The notes beneath the pieces were generated by a model that saw nothing but the letters and a program-made list of their open reading frames with translations, made no database searches and was not told where the DNA came from. The position numbers were made by a program, and so were the translations under genes. From Pinus tabuliformis (Eukaryota > Streptophyta > Pinopsida > Pinales > Pinaceae), in NCBI GenBank assembly GCA_031772625.1, contig CM062804.1, positions 1,018,572,514-1,018,636,513 on the forward strand: DNA of 64,000 bases. Reading direction: 5' to 3'. Below, piece after piece: positions 10,451 to 19,925 of the stretch; the first letter of the stretch is position 1; the number at the start of each line of letters is the position of its first letter.

Positions 10451-11469
10451 CTTAGGAGGCTGTAGCTCTTGGGTTTGGGCCCATCTCAAGTGCCAAGTAC
10501 CTCCTTTGTTTACCTTTATGTGTTTTTGCTGCATTCTCAAAATAAAATCTGTTATTTAGATTTAAATCTTGTTTTGTTTTTTAGGTTACTTTTGATGATT
10601 AAAAAGGATTTTGATGTTCAGATTGAGTTGATAGGTTGTGAAAAGGGAAAGTCTTCAAAAAAGGGCCATCAAACACCTCTTATTTCACCTCTCCCTCAGA
10701 GGGATCAAGGTGACCTTGCTGTCCACAAAAACACTGACTTTGCTTTGCCATGCAATCACTAGTGTTTGATTTTCATTTGTAGAAGTTGGTTACATGTTCA
10801 GATTTTTGCTTGCTTAGTTGCATAAGTTAGTATACATGGTTTCATTGTAGTTGAAACTCCTGTTCATTCTCTTTACTGTCAGCTAGATCAGATTAGGTCA
10901 ATGTAACTAGGTCTTTGATTTTACAAGTCTTCATTGGTTCAGTTGGAAAAACAACTTGCAGAGCACTTGTACCACTTCTCTACCTGCCCATACTCCATCA
11001 AACCCATCTGCTCCATCCCTCAACTCAACTTCTTGCCTTACGTTTGCCATTTGCTCTCATAACCCTAGTTTTTGTGCATCATTGCTTCAGTCCTCCTTGA
11101 ACAAATCCAGCCATCTACATCTTTCCTCAAATCCATCCACCAAGTCCTGGACATCCTCACACCCCTATTTCACCTCCATACCCACTCTTTCATCTTTCTT
11201 CCTCCATCCATCCTCCAAAATCCCATTTCTGAACATCCTGTAGAAAAATTACAAACATCCTGTAGAAAATCACAAACATTCTGTAGAACCCCAACAAACT
11301 TCCTATAGAAGCTCACGAATGAGGTTTCTTGATAGCCAAACTCTCTAAAACTCTCTGGAAGGGTGTTAGGGACCCCTTAGGCCCTCTTCGAACCTTCCCA
11401 ACCTTCCGAAAGCATTTCCTCTCGCCAATCCACCTCTTCACAATAAAAAACCAGTTAAAAGCACATGCA
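10451..11469 (+). other. Non-coding right interior of GYP-L
   Basis: No domain or terminal repeat is recognised. Near the right end, four inverted copies or variants of the dispersed motif occur (TCCTGTAG at 11236 and 11258, TTCTGTAG at 11279, TTCCTATAG at 11300). No clear polypurine tract precedes the right LTR. Confidence 0.4.
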
Positions 11470-11932
11470 TGATAACTCTGACAACTTATTCCAAAATACA
11501 AAAAGATGTTTTTTTCTTCAGATGTTACTGTAGAAGTAGCTTAGGCACATGAATTTTACCTTCCTAGAAGTCAATGGCATCTCTTTTAGTAGCTTGCATC
11601 CTTTTTCTTGCATCAGTAGGACTAGCTGGTAAAATTAGGGTTTTCTAGGGTTTACGTTTCCTTTCTGTTTTTCGCTTCTTTCTACAAGTAGATTAGCCTC
11701 CTTGGAGTTAGCTTTCGTCCATCATATTTAAAAGCTTCTTCTAAGAGCTCATAGAAGTTGGCTTAAGCTCCTAGCGGACTTGTGCCAGCTGATCAAGTGA
11801 CAGCTGTGGCAAGAGCTAGTACTTGTGCATATAGCACTGTCGCTTCCAAGTTTGTTACGAACTACCGGGTTGATAAAATTAAAGAAGGGAGTTCCAAGAG
11901 TTGTAGCATTATTGCTGCAATACTGGGGCTCA
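11470..11932 (+). repeat. Right LTR of GYP-L
   Basis: Matches the left LTR from TGATAACTC to GGGGCTCA. The bases that follow (from about 11936) are again COP-A LTR sequence, which fixes the right boundary. Confidence 0.9.
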
Positions 11933-12092
11933 CCAGGAGTATTGTACTATGTATTGTTACATGTTCTCTATCATTATAATATACAGATAGTTGGGGGTTT
12001 TCAGCTGTATGCTTTCCCCAGTACATACTGTGTTGATATGTGTGATTGATTTTAGAGAGAAATTCTTCGGCGAAAATCACATGGAATACCAT

Positions 12093-12139
12093 TTGTCGAC
12101 GCGTTTCGAACCGACCAGTGTCGTTCATCGTCAGGACAA
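12093..12139 (-). ncRNA. Hammerhead-ribozyme-like motif
   Basis: On the minus strand the order is TTGTC, CTGACGA, a stem-loop, GAAA, CGCGTC, GACAA. TTGTC (12135-12139) and GACAA (12093-12097) form a 5-bp stem I; CTGACGA (12128-12134) and GAAA (12104-12107) are the conserved core; GAAC/GTTC plus GAC/GTC form stem II with one bulged G; the ACGCGT palindrome gives the very short stem III typical of Penelope-like hammerheads, with cleavage expected after GTC. The first stem II position (U opposite C) is not paired, so activity is uncertain. It lies about 40 bases from the 3' end of the insertion. Confidence 0.65.
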
Positions 12140-12239
12140 GTTGAAGAAACAGATCCAGCTAAGCGTGTTATATAGACCGAGAAGAGCCTCCAACAGCTAG
12201 TTTGACCAACCGTTAATATTGACTAATGGACCGGGATCA

Positions 12240-13060
12240 AAATAATAGTTTATTAATAAATATTTAAAAATTAAAGGTCAATTATTTTTAAAAGGAAATT
12301 AGTTGCAACAGACCGCTTCTATGAATAAATTAAGAGTTAAATGTGAATAAAAATAACTAAATGAATAAAAATTAAATAATAATAACAAATTAAATACAAA
12401 AAAAAACACAAAATAAAAATAATAAAAATAAAATAAATAAACAAATAAATAAAAATAAAAATAAATAAATAAAAATAAAAATGAAATAAAATAATAATAA
12501 CTAAAATAATAAATAAATAAAAATAAATAAGTAAATGTGAATAAGAGTTAAATGTGAATAAAAATAACTAAATGAATAAAAATAAAAATAATAATAATAA
12601 TAACAATAAAATAAATAAATGAATAAATAAAAATAATAAAAATAAGAATAAAAATAAAAATAAATAAATAAATAAAAATAAAAATAAAATAATAATAATA
12701 ATAATAATAAATAAATAAATAAAATAAAAAATTAATAACTAAATAAAAATAAAAATAAAAGGAAAAATTAGGTGTATAGAGTAATGTATAAAGTTAATTT
12801 TACTTTAAAAATATTATAAAAATTTGTGTGTTAAATAATAAAGGTAATAAAGAAAAACAAAGGATGATAGATTAGAAATATAAGCAGAAAGGAAATTAGT
12901 TACACGGAGGCCCTTAAATAAAATAATCAATAAAAATAATAGGAAAGGCGATTAGAAAAATATAAAAAACAAATAAATAAAATAATAATAACAATAATAA
13001 AATAAATAAATAAGTGAAAATAACGAAAAAAGACACCAAAAACCAAAGAGGACGAAAAAA
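12240..13060. repeat. AAAT/AATA-rich low-complexity tract
   Basis: Long runs of AATAAATAAATAAAAATAAA on the plus strand (TTTAT on the minus strand) fill the space between the endonuclease ORF and the hammerhead motif. Microsatellite growth probably lengthened this part of the insertion. No coding content. Confidence 0.8.
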
Positions 13061-13063
13061 CGC

Positions 13064-13415
13064 CTAGGAAGAGAGGGCTGGGACCCAACACCTACTGACT
13101 TTCCAACCATCCTCTCTATTGAGATTGCTTGGTCTCTTTTCGATCTCAAGCGCTTCCCTGAATTTTCGATGATGGAAATGTGGAACCTTAGCAATAACAC
13201 TGGCTTCTTCGATACAAACATGATGATTGGTTTTCTCAGCATGTTCAGCCAAAGCGGAAGATTTAAATCTCCTATGCTTCAGATCCGCTGCGTGCTCACT
13301 AATCCTCTGATTAATGGAACGACCAGTCTCCCCAATATAGGGGGTCCCACAAGAACAAGGGATCATATAAACACCCTTCATATCTTTAGGGTCGATGGGA
13401 TCCTTCACCGATCCG
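13064..13415 (-). pseudogene. GIY-YIG endonuclease domain of the Penelope-like element
   Basis: The open frame reads from the insertion edge for about 117 residues. It shows GVY, then the PCSC cysteine pair, then YIG (K-GVYMIPCSCGTPYIGETG), an arginine-bearing helix ending in ISEH, a SALAEH box with a following NHH, and REALEIEK with NLNREDG, where the glutamate of the EALEI segment fits the catalytic acidic residue of GIY-YIG nucleases. This domain makes the nick used for target-primed reverse transcription in Penelope-like elements. The frame ends shortly after KVSRCW. It is the C-terminal piece of a larger RT-endonuclease polyprotein; the RT part is not present here, so it cannot work alone. 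Confidence 0.85.
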
Positions 13416-13575
13416 TGTGTGATTGATGTTTCAATGTGCACATGTGATTGTTTCTTAATTCTACAAAATTGATGATCAACATAGAGGAGGTTATGTATTA
13501 TGCATGCATTCCAAAAATAGTGTATAATCGGGATAATCTTTGTGAATAAGCATTATATTATTCAAAATTTCTACA

Positions 13576-13587
13576 TGGTATCAGAGC
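13576..13587 (+). other. Primer binding site of COP-A1
   Basis: TGGTATCAGAGC, the complement of the 3' end of initiator tRNA-Met and the standard plant Copia primer site, follows the left LTR directly. Confidence 0.95.
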
Positions 13588-13849
13588 AGAGTTGATCATC
13601 AGATCTATTATTCAGAAAGTGATTACATTTTATTTCTTCAGGAAGAGTTTGTAATCGGGCCAGGTAGCCTCTGGATTCATCCTTCTTTTGGAAGGTGAGA
13701 TATCCAGTAAAAGCCCATACAGTCAATGTCTATATGAGAAATACTTTGTTCTTGCGAATTTTAGATCAGAAGTGGTTGAGTTTTGAGCTGGTGGAATTTG
13801 AATTTGCAGCAATGTTTTTCTTGGTGTCAAAGTTGAAATGTCTTTCAAC

Positions 13850-14690
13850 GGATTGTGATTGGAGTATGCTCTTGAAGGAAACTCGAATTATATTGCATGG
13901 AAAGACAGGATGGAGGCAGTGTTAGATGACAATGGGTTCAAGGAGTTCATAGAGGCTGAAGTTCCAAAGCCTACTGATGCTGCTCACATTGAGGCTTGGT
14001 AAAAGAAGACAGCAAAGTGTCAAAGGATTCTGTTGGAGGGCGTGAAGGATCACATTGTATCCAGCCTGCATGGAAAGGCTTCTCCATACTTGATGTGGAA
14101 AGCGTTGACAGATTTATTCCAAAGAAAGAGCGACCAGAGGAAGTTGGCACTCAAGGATAAACTTAGAAACATTAAGTGTGAGAAAGGAGACAGTATGCCC
14201 AAGTATCTCACGAAGTTCACTCATTGCCGAGATGAGCTGGGAAGTGTGGGGGTGACTGTCTATGATGAGGATTTGGTGAGCTTGGCTCTCCTTGGTCTTC
14301 TGAAGAGTTGGCATTCCTATCAGGACTCTGTTAATGGTTAGGAGAAATTGCCAGGATGGGAGAGACTTTGGTCAGATCTTGTGCAAGAGGAGATCAGGCA
14401 GAATACCAGGGACGGATCTTCATCAAAGGCATCTGATGAAGAAAATTTCGCTTTGGCTGCCAAAGCAAAGAAGAGAAAGAACAAGAAAGCTTCTCATTCT
14501 AGTGCGAAAGGAAAGAAGAAGGACATGTCCAAGGTGAAGTGCTTTCACTGTCACCAGCACAGACATTATGCCACAAATTGTCTGCAGAAGAAGAAAAATA
14601 AGCAAGCTGCTGGATCTGCAGCAGGAGAGGCCTTAGCCTCGCAGTTTGAGCTAGATTTTTCGTTGATCGCATGCTTGGTATAAAGTGTGA
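13850..14690 (+). pseudogene. gag region of COP-A1
   Basis: Text typical of Copia gag (UBN2-like): SSLHGKASPYLMWKALTDLF, LRNIKCEKGDSMPKYLTKF, the 'L.GL..SWHSYQDSVNG' box, a lysine-rich spacer and one CX2CX4HX4C knuckle (14540-14581, C-FH-C-HQHR-H-YATN-C). Gag forms the particle that packages element RNA. Clear similarity to the minus-strand gag of COP-A2 (35209-36069) confirms that they are one family. Broken fossil. Confidence 0.85.
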
Positions 14691-17655
14691 TGGGATCTGT
14701 ATGGTTCTTGGACAGTGGTGCGTCTTTTCACATGATAAGAGATCGAGATTTTTTTTTCTGATCTGGATGAGAAAGATCTTGGAGTGCACATCGAGATGGG
14801 CGATGATGGTAGATACAGTGCGACCAGTATCTGTATCATTTCCTTTGAGAGGGAGTATGGTAAACCCTTCATATTGAAGGAAGTGATGCATGTTCCAGGA
14901 TTGAAGAAGAATCTTATCTCTGTGGCAATGTTAGAAGACAAGGGATATGATGTTGTTTTTAGCGAGGGAAAGGCTTTCCTGCGCAGTAAGACAACTGGAG
15001 AAACTCGGAAGATAGGGGTTCGAGTCAGGAACCTTTATCAATTGCATGTATATAGCTGCACAACAATGGCATGCAAGGCAGAAGGATTGGTGAGCCGGGA
15101 TGATGGCAAGCTGTGGCACAGGAGATTGGGCCACCTTCACCATGGAGCCTTGAAGACACTGTAGCAGATTTCTACTGGGCTTCCTAAAGGCACTCTTGCG
15201 TAGTTAGATCAGTGCAAGGGGTGTACTTTGGGAAAATTTGTGAAAGCCACCTTTCACAAGAAGGATAGTCGCGCCACGACGATCCTTGAAAGAATTCACA
15301 CAGACGTGTGTGGACCTTTCTCAATAGCTTCGATAGTAAATCACATGTACTATGTGATCTTTGTTGATGATTTCTCTCAGAAGTGTTGGATCTTCTTCAT
15401 GCAGAAGAAGAGTGAGACATACTCAAATTTCTGTGAGTTCAAAGCACTGGTCGAGAAGGAATCGGGGAAGAAGGTGGAGGCTCTTAGGAGTGACAATGGT
15501 GGTGAATTCATCTCTGGCGAGTTCAAGGACTTCTGCAGCATAGAAGGGATTCGAAGAGAGCTCATAGCTCCCCATAACCCACAGCAGAACGGGGTTGCTG
15601 AGCGGAAGAACAGAATGATCGTGGGTGCTGCATGGGTGATGTTGCATGATCAGGGCCTAACCCTTCACTTATGGGCAGAGGCATGTAATACTGCAGTATA
15701 TGTGCAAAACCATTGTCCTCACAGGATACTTGGCATGAGTAAACCTGAGGAGGCTTATTCTGGTAAGAGGCTTGATATTTCTCATTTGAGGATTTTTGGT
15801 TCTAACGTTTACATGCATGTGACGAAGGATGCCAGGAAGAAGCAAGAGCCGACCGTAGAGGTTGGGATATTTGTGGGGTACACTGATACGCCCCACAACT
15901 ATCGTGTGTATTTGCCAGACAGTTGCAAGACTGTTGTGCGACGGGATATCAAATTTCAGGAGGAGAAAGCCATGAAGTGTTCGCTTGAGAGGGAGCCACA
16001 CTTGCATGCAGATGAGGAGCTATTAGTTCCTAAGGATGAGCTTTAGGATGTGGATCAGCCAGAAGATGAAGTTCATGGAGTGGAAGAGACCACTCATGCA
16101 GCGCCAACCATCAGAGGGTGAAAGCGCATTACAGAAGCTAAGCGACTAGCTAAAGATGCAGAGAAGGTTGTAGACCACCTATAGGACAATGCAGACAAAG
16201 ACAGTCACCTGATCGGTACATTGGATACATGGCTCTTGTGATAAAATGTGTCGTGACTGAGCCATCCTCCTTCGAGGAAGCTGTGGAGGATCCCGCATGG
16301 GTAGATGCCATGGTGGAAGAGTATGATTCGATTGTCAGAAACAGTGCATGGGAGATTTTCCCAAGATTGGAGGGGAAATCAGTGGTGGGTTCGAGATGGA
16401 TCTACAAAGTGAAGCAGGCAGCTGACGGGAGTGTGGAGAAGTACAAGGCAAGATTTTTTGCATGAGGATTCTCACAGATAGAGGGGATCGATTATGAGGA
16501 TACCTTTGCACTTGTCGCAAGGTATTCCTCCATACGGACGATTCTTGCTCTCTCTGCACAGATGGGGTGGCACATTCATCAGATGGATGTGAATACTGTG
16601 TTCCTCAACGGAGTCATTGAGGAGGAGGTGTACATAGAGTAGCCTGAAGGTTTCAAGATCTTCAGTAGCGAGTTGCATGTGTGCAGGCTCAAGAGAGCGT
16701 TGTATGGGTTGAAACAAGCACCACGTGCTTGGTACACACAGACAGACAGTTATTTCATCGGACTTGGATTCTCCAAGAGTGAGGTGGATCCTAACCTATA
16801 CCAGATTTTGGTGGAGGGTAAGTTTCTTATCATTGTACTTTATGTAGATGATTTGATTTTGACAGGAGATGAGCTGTTGATACTTTCATGCAAGGAGGGG
16901 CTAGAGAGTTTGAGATGAAGGACTTGGGCCTCCTTCATTATTTCCTGGGATTGGAAATTTGGCAGCGCAGTGATGGACTATTTGTTTCTCAGTCTAAGTA
17001 TGCTCGGGAGGTACTGGAGAAGTTCAACATGCATGGCTGCAAGCCTGTTGATACTCCTCTTCTTGGAGGTTGCAGGAAGGAGGATGCTACTTCAGCGGAG
17101 GTAGTGGATGCCACTGTTTATCGACAGTTGGTGGGGTCGCTGATGTATCTGGTCAATACACAACCCGATATATGCTATGCTGTTAACCAGCTTTCACAAG
17201 CTATGGTTAAGCCAACCAAGCTCTTCTAGAAGGTAGGCAAGCATGTATTGTGTTATCTCAGAGGCACATCGGGATATGGATTGTGGTACAGACAGGAGGA
17301 TGAGGTGAAGCTGTGTGGCTTCACAGATGCAGATTGGGCAGGGAGTCCAACAGACAGAAAGAGCACATCTGGAGGGATTTTCAGTATCAGGTCGACAACA
17401 GTTTCTTGGTACAGTAGGAAACGAAGATCCATGGCACTCAGTTCAGCAGAGGCCGAGTATATGGCAGCAAGTTTGGCTGCATGCGAGGCTATATGGATGA
17501 GGAAGATCCTGGTCGGGTTGTTCGGGTCACACTTGGAGCCTACTATGATTTATTGTGATAACCAGAGTTGCATTAAACTCTCGGCTAATCTAGTATTTCA
17601 TGATAGATCCAAGAACATTGACATCAAGTACCATCATATTAGAGATTGTGTGTAG
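14690..17655 (+). pseudogene. pol region of COP-A1: protease, integrase, RT, RNase H
   Basis: Order as in Ty1/Copia. After gag come the protease-like part and the gag-pre-integrase box (LWHRRLGHLHHGAL, about 15110-15155). Integrase at about 15230-16046 shows HTDVCGPF, FVDDFS, SDNGGEF and PQQNGVAERKN, which include the D, D and E of the catalytic triad. RT at about 16229-17229 shows WIYKVK, LKRALYGLKQAPRAW and the YVDD catalytic box at 16841-16852. RNase H at about 17248-17655 shows FTDADWAG, KSTSG, SSAEAEY and CDNQS. In life it is one polyprotein cut by its own protease. Several breaks are present. Confidence 0.9.
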
Positions 17656-17779
17656 CAGAGAATCATGTACTTTCATACATTCCCACAGAGGACCAGGATG
17701 CTGATATCTTGACGAAGGCGATCACCAAGAGCGAATTCAAATACCACTGAGGCAGGATAGGGGTTGTAGATAATCCATA

Positions 17780-17795
17780 TCTTGTTGAGAGGGAG
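17780..17795 (+). other. Polypurine tract of COP-A1
   Basis: GAGAGGGAG directly precedes the TGTTGAAAAT start of the right LTR; it would prime plus-strand synthesis. Confidence 0.85.
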
Positions 17796-18913
17796 TGTTG
17801 AAAATGCAACAAGATGATGGAGCTTAGTGAAAAGAAGTCGCCTTCACTAAGTGGGCCCACAGGCTATTTTTGGCGCAAAGTCTATTTTTAGACATATGGA
17901 TCATGGTCTATGAGTTTTAGGATACTATTTGTGGATGATTGGTCATGTTGGTAAAAATAGATGGACTTCTATTTTTAGACGTATGGGCGAAGTCTATTTT
18001 TAGACTGTTGGGCTAAAAATAGAACACTCGAATATTATTAGCTCTTAATAATATTTGGACTATAAACATTATCTTATCCTCTTGGAGCACTTCAGTTCGA
18101 GCTACGGATGTGGCACATGCAACTGCCAGAAGGAAATACGCTTTTCTTATGGGTCAGTTGAGCTATTGCATGATGGACTTCAATTAGAACTCAAGTGATT
18201 GAGTTTGGTGGAGTTGATTGAGGAGTTGATGGAGTTGTGTTCAGTTTGACTTAGTTGAACTAGTTGTATTTAGTCTAACTGCAGAATACACTAGCGATTA
18301 GTGATGTGAATTAATTATTAATTAATTCACTAATTATTAACTCATAAATAAACTAAAGAATACATTAGTTAACTCAGTGCATGGACAGTTCAGTGGAGAC
18401 AGGTGTTAGAGGTGGAGACTACTATCAGTTGTGACTATAGTTGTGCATGAGATTTGCACAATCAATAATGGAGATTGCCAATGAGGATTGCACAGTAAAG
18501 CCAAGGAAAACGAGCTTGGATAATTCCTATTCTCACATTGGATTGCACAGTAGAGGCAGGCAAACAACGGACGAGATTTGAACCCATGACTTGATTCAGA
18601 TCTGAGCTAGTTTGTGTGTAGCAGGTGGAGATAGTACTGAGTACTTGTGAGGAGTATTGAACTATGTATTGTTACATGTTCTCTATCATTATAATATACA
18701 GATAGTTGGGGGTTTTTAGCTGTATGCTTTCCCCAGTACATACTGTGTTGATATGTGTGATTGATGTTTCAATGTGCGCATGTGATTGTTTCTTAATTCT
18801 GCAAAATTGATTATCAATGTAGAGGAGGTTATGTATTATGCATGCATTTCGCAAATAGTGTATAATCAGGATAATCTCTATGAATAAGTGTTATATTATT
18901 CAAAATTTCTACA
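17796..18913 (+). repeat. Right LTR of COP-A1
   Basis: An uninterrupted LTR of 1118 bp, TGTTGAAAAT to TTTCTACA, followed by the AGAAA duplication. It serves as the reference for the split left LTR and for the two LTRs of COP-A2. It keeps most of the C(A/T)8G boxes. Confidence 0.95.
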
Positions 18914-18949
18914 AGAAAGTCATGAATATTTTAAATTTTCACTAAAATA

Positions 18950-19440
18950 GATGTATTGATTTCAATGTAGTTGTTGATTTCCAATCCTATTTGATCACAT
19001 GCACTATATGCATTGATTTTAGTGTAGATGTCGATTTATAATTCTATTTAATACCTTATGCTAGATGCATTGATTTCAGTGTCGATGTTTATTTCTACTC
19101 CTATTTGATTGCTTGCACATGATGCATTGGTTTCACTGTAGATATTGATTTCTAATCCTATTTTATCACTTGCACTAGATGCATTGATTTCAGTGTAAAT
19201 GTCAATTTCTAATCATATTTAATACCTTACACTAGATGCATTGATTTTAGCATAGATGTTGATTTCTACTCATATTTGATTGCTTACATTAGATGCATTA
19301 GTTTTAGTGTAGATATTGATTTATAATCCTATTGAATTTCTTGCACTAGATGCATTGATTTCAGTTTAGATGTTGATTTCTAATCCTATTTGATTGTTTT
19401 CACTACATGCATTGATTTTAGTGTAGATGTTGATTTCTGA
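18950..19440. repeat. 57-bp tandem array with period-three higher order
   Basis: Copies start at 18950, 19007, 19064, 19121, 19178, 19235, 19292, 19349 and (partial) 19406: exactly 57 bases apart with no indel. The first half (GATGCATTGATTTCAGTGTA) is common to all; the second half comes in types. Copies 2 and 5 share AATACCTTA, copies 3 and 6 share CTACTC with GATTGCTT, copies 1 and 4 share ATCAC, so the higher-order unit is 171 bp. The consensus is stop-free in one minus-strand frame of 19 codons, but single copies contain stops, so coding is unlikely. Confidence 0.9.
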
Positions 19441-19539
19441 TTTGATGCAACAAGATGTATGATTTACATTAATTTCAAAGTAACTACATTAATAGTGTGC
19501 ATTGATTTCAGTCTAAGAACATCTATACCTCCTCCATAT

Positions 19540-19850
19540 ATACCTCTATCTCCCATTGTCTCTCCTTCTCTATCTCTCTATCTCAGCCCCTAAACATACA
19601 CACTCTCTCTCCATATCTATCTATCTCTCTCTCCCTTCCTCCCTTTCCCCTACCTCTCTCTCTCTCTTCCCCTTCTCTCTCTCTCTAACATTTCTCTCTC
19701 CATATCCATATCTCTTCCTCCCTCCCTATATTTGCCTCTCTCTTCTTACCTCCCCCTCCCCACTCCCACCCCCACCCCCATCTATATCTCTATCTCCCCT
19801 TGTCTCTCCTTCTCACCCCCAAAACATACACACTCTCTCTTAGTGTATGC
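19540..19850 (-). repeat. Pyrimidine-rich block, inverted relative of the purine blocks
   Basis: Plus strand almost all C and T, with CTCTCT runs and the words CCCCTAAACATACACAC and ATATCTATCTATCTCTC. Reverse-complemented, these words match 21177-21452 and 3330-3420. The open frame here is low-complexity S/L/P text and not a gene. Confidence 0.85.
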
Positions 19851-19925
19851 ACATAAACATTATTCAACCATAAATACAATACTTTATTTTTCATCCTAAA
19901 TAAAATGTTTGCTTACTTGAACTTA

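Larger units (their letters stand above)
4227..11935 (+). mobile_element. GYP-L, Ty3/Gypsy-type large non-autonomous element
   Basis: Two LTRs of about 460 bp (4227-4685 and 11470-11932) begin TGATAACTCTGACA and end GGGGCTCA. After the left LTR comes a tRNA-Asp type primer site, as in Tat/Athila Ty3/Gypsy elements. The only protein-like region is a zinc-knuckle ORF near the left end. I see no protease, reverse transcriptase, RNase H or integrase, so it resembles LARD or TR-GAG elements that use another element's enzymes. The 5 kb interior is mostly non-coding but structured: four hairpins, a dispersed 10-mer and an LTR-like segment. The LTRs differ by about 6% by eye. There is no target duplication. 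It is a fossil with an unusual interior. Confidence 0.85.
12051..13415 (-). mobile_element. Penelope-like element, 5'-truncated insertion
   Basis: The insertion is bounded by a perfect 12-bp duplication TGTGTGATTGAT (12039-12050 and 13416-13427) within the left LTR of COP-A1; the uninterrupted site is seen in the right LTR. Read on the minus strand it begins in the linker before a GIY-YIG endonuclease domain, then has an AT-rich 3' region and ends with a hammerhead-like motif. Endonuclease at the C-terminal end of the ORF, variable-length target duplications, 5' truncation and hammerhead motifs are all known traits of canonical Penelope-like elements. In plants such elements are known from conifers as Dryads, so this is the strongest clue to the host. 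The reverse transcriptase part is absent from this copy. Confidence 0.85.
3633..13575 (+). repeat. Left LTR of COP-A1, split by two insertions
   Basis: LTR sequence lies at 3633-4226, about 11936-12050 and 13416-13575 and matches the right LTR at 17796-18913. Between the parts sit GYP-L and the Penelope-like insertion. The last part ends TTTCTACA directly before the primer site. The Penelope-like insertion interrupts the LTR cleanly with a 12-bp duplication. The GYP-L junction shows no duplication and the LTR text on its two sides is not contiguous. Confidence 0.9.
3633..18913 (+). mobile_element. COP-A1, Ty1/Copia LTR retrotransposon with nested insertions
   Basis: The element starts TGTTGAAAAT and ends TTTCTACA, and is flanked by a perfect 5-bp duplication AGAAA (3628-3632 and 18914-18918). 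It has a TGGTATCAGAGC primer site, a gag region with one zinc knuckle, then protease, integrase, reverse transcriptase and RNase H in Copia order, a GAGGGAG polypurine tract and a right LTR of about 1.1 kb. Without its insertions it would be about 6.4 kb. Its left LTR was split by GYP-L and by a Penelope-like element. It is a fossil: the coding region carries several breaks. The two LTRs differ by roughly 4% by eye, so it is fairly old, yet younger-looking than COP-C or GYP-E. COP-A2 (32774-37385) is a second member of the family. Confidence 0.95.

Noticed and set aside
12240-13060. A-rich tract as a poly(A) tail of a LINE or SINE
   Set aside because: It lies inside the Penelope-like insertion, far from its edge, and consists of AAAT-type microsatellite units and not pure A.
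15377-16007. Minus-strand frames opposite the COP-A1 integrase
   Set aside because: Antisense shadows of a clearly recognised domain; no domain text of their own.
18950-19440. 57-bp array as a repeat-protein gene
   Set aside because: The consensus is open in one frame, but individual copies contain stops and there is no flanking coding sequence.
19556-19843. 95-codon frame in the pyrimidine-rich block
   Set aside because: Serine, leucine and proline only; a product of (CT)n composition.
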